From positions 168,277 to 196,115 of the forward strand of contig NW_005200911.1 of assembly GCF_000372725.1 (NCBI RefSeq): a stretch of 27,839 nt of DNA. Direction: 5' to 3'. The notes below the pieces were generated by a model. That model did no database searches. It was not told the origin of the DNA and saw only the letters and a program-made list of their open reading frames with translations. This document shows, piece by piece, positions 27,253 to 27,839 of this stretch (position 1 is the stretch's first letter; each line of letters starts with the position of its first letter). The translations under genes and the position numbers were made by a program. The DNA is from Emiliania huxleyi CCMP1516. Taxonomy: Eukaryota > Haptophyta > Isochrysidales > Noelaerhabdaceae.

Positions 27253-27839
27253 ATGGCCCTCTCGCTCGCTACCTCCTCGCTCTCGCTCGCTGGCCCGGTC
27301 CGCATGTCGGCCAACCCCGACGCCCCGATCAAGCTGGGCGTCAACGGCTTCGGCCGCATCGGCCGCCAGGTCGTGCGCATCGCCATGGACCGCGAGTCGT
27401 TCGTGCTCAAGCACATCAACTCGCCCATGTCGCCCGAGTACATGAAGTACCTGCTCGAGCACGACACGGTCCACGGCCGCTTCCCGGGCACCTGCGAGAT
27501 CATTGAGGGTGGCCTCTCCATCAACGGCCTGCCCGTCACGCTCTCCGCGACGCGCGACCCCACGGAGATCCCGTGGAAGGACACCGGCGTCGAGTACGTC
27601 TGCGAGTCCACCGGCGCCTTCACGACGACGCCCGACTGCATGAAGCACATCGAGGGCGGCGCCAAGAAGGTGATCATCTCCGCGCCCGCCAAGGACGCCG
27701 AGACGCCCACCCTCGTCGTCGGTGTCAACCAGGACGACTACGACTCCAAGTCGATGGCGGTCGTCTCCTGCGCCTCGTGCACCACCAACGGCCTCGCGCC
27801 GCTGGTCAAGACGATCAACGAGAAGTTCGGCATCAAGCA
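27253..27839 (+). CDS. Glyceraldehyde-3-phosphate dehydrogenase, 5' part (runs off the window)
   Basis: 195 complete codons, no intron so far. The NAD(P)-binding motif is GVNGFGRIG (residues 29-37), the middle carries EYVCESTGAF, and the catalytic Cys is C176 in SCASCTTNGLAPL. GAPDH converts glyceraldehyde-3-phosphate and 1,3-bisphosphoglycerate in glycolysis or, in plastids, the Calvin cycle. Where NAD-specific enzymes have an Asp in VNDPF, this one has HINSP (N56-S57), which suggests it can use NADPH, as in the GapC-derived plastid enzymes of chromalveolate algae. The 26-residue extension MALSLATSSLSLAGPVRMSA before the domain is short for a full bipartite plastid signal, so a cytosolic location is also possible. 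Family certain; compartment undecided. Confidence 0.95.
   Translation, partial: MALSLATSSLSLAGPVRMSANPDAPIKLGVNGFGRIGRQVVRIAMDRESFVLKHINSPMSPEYMKYLLEHDTVHGRFPGTCEIIEGGLSINGLPVTLSATRDPTEIPWKDTGVEYVCESTGAFTTTPDCMKHIEGGAKKVIISAPAKDAETPTLVVGVNQDDYDSKSMAVVSCASCTTNGLAPLVKTINEKFGIK

Noticed and set aside
1..27839. Bacterial or viral origin of the whole window
   Set aside because: Spliceosomal introns, eukaryotic gene families, microsatellites and transposon structure, with no ribosome-binding sites or operons, argue for a nuclear genome.

Overview
The window is eukaryotic nuclear DNA. It is GC-rich, has no bacterial operon structure, and its genes lie on both strands, separated by repeats and broken by short introns. 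I place it in a secondary-plastid alga, most likely a haptophyte of the Emiliania type. The grounds are very high GC3, very short introns (72-110 nt) that often use GC instead of GT donors, a GAPDH that looks like the GapC-derived chromalveolate type, plant/algal NiCoT-like and DUF4864-like proteins with leader-like N-termini, and 11-nt tandem units inside an intron. This placement is inference; no database was searched.

Layout, left to right. (i) 0.27-1.39 kb: two-exon minus-strand gene with a Cys/His-rich segment, a Tudor-like tail and a fresh 96-bp in-frame duplication. (ii) 1.4-3.67 kb: repeats only. (iii) 3.67-4.47 kb: minus-strand DUF4864-like gene with a GC-AG intron. (iv) 4.76-5.69 kb: minus-strand zinc-finger gene whose C-terminus is encoded by a dispersed repeat. 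(v) 5.7-8.0 kb: a TC microsatellite, a palindromic repeat and a 0.95-kb foldback element built from TGTAGAG units. (vi) 8.36-8.80 kb: ACT-domain gene. (vii) 9.75-10.83 kb: NiCoT/UreH-like membrane transporter gene (minus, GC-AG intron). (viii) 10.8-13.2 kb: non-coding, with alternating pure-AT and pure-GC blocks. (ix) 13.2-13.55 kb: a glycosyltransferase-like pseudogene. (x) 13.9-16.75 kb: a nested inverted-repeat composite element. (xi) 17.26-18.48 kb: MFS transporter gene (minus). (xii) 18.8-19.46 kb: Cys-pair ORF, then repeats. (xiii) 21.14-22.02 kb: a non-autonomous CACTA-like transposon. (xiv) 22.13-23.47 kb: 2OG-Fe(II) oxygenase gene containing an intron that looks as if it arose by tandem duplication. 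(xv) 23.9-25.7 kb: a Gag-like or orphan Pro/Gln-rich protein. (xvi) 27.25 kb to the end: GAPDH, cut by the window edge.

The genes do not form one pathway. The unusual content is structural: at least four unrelated repeat families with inverted architecture, insertions of one into another, a repeat supplying coding sequence, and five inferred introns, three with GC donors and all with CAG|G acceptors.
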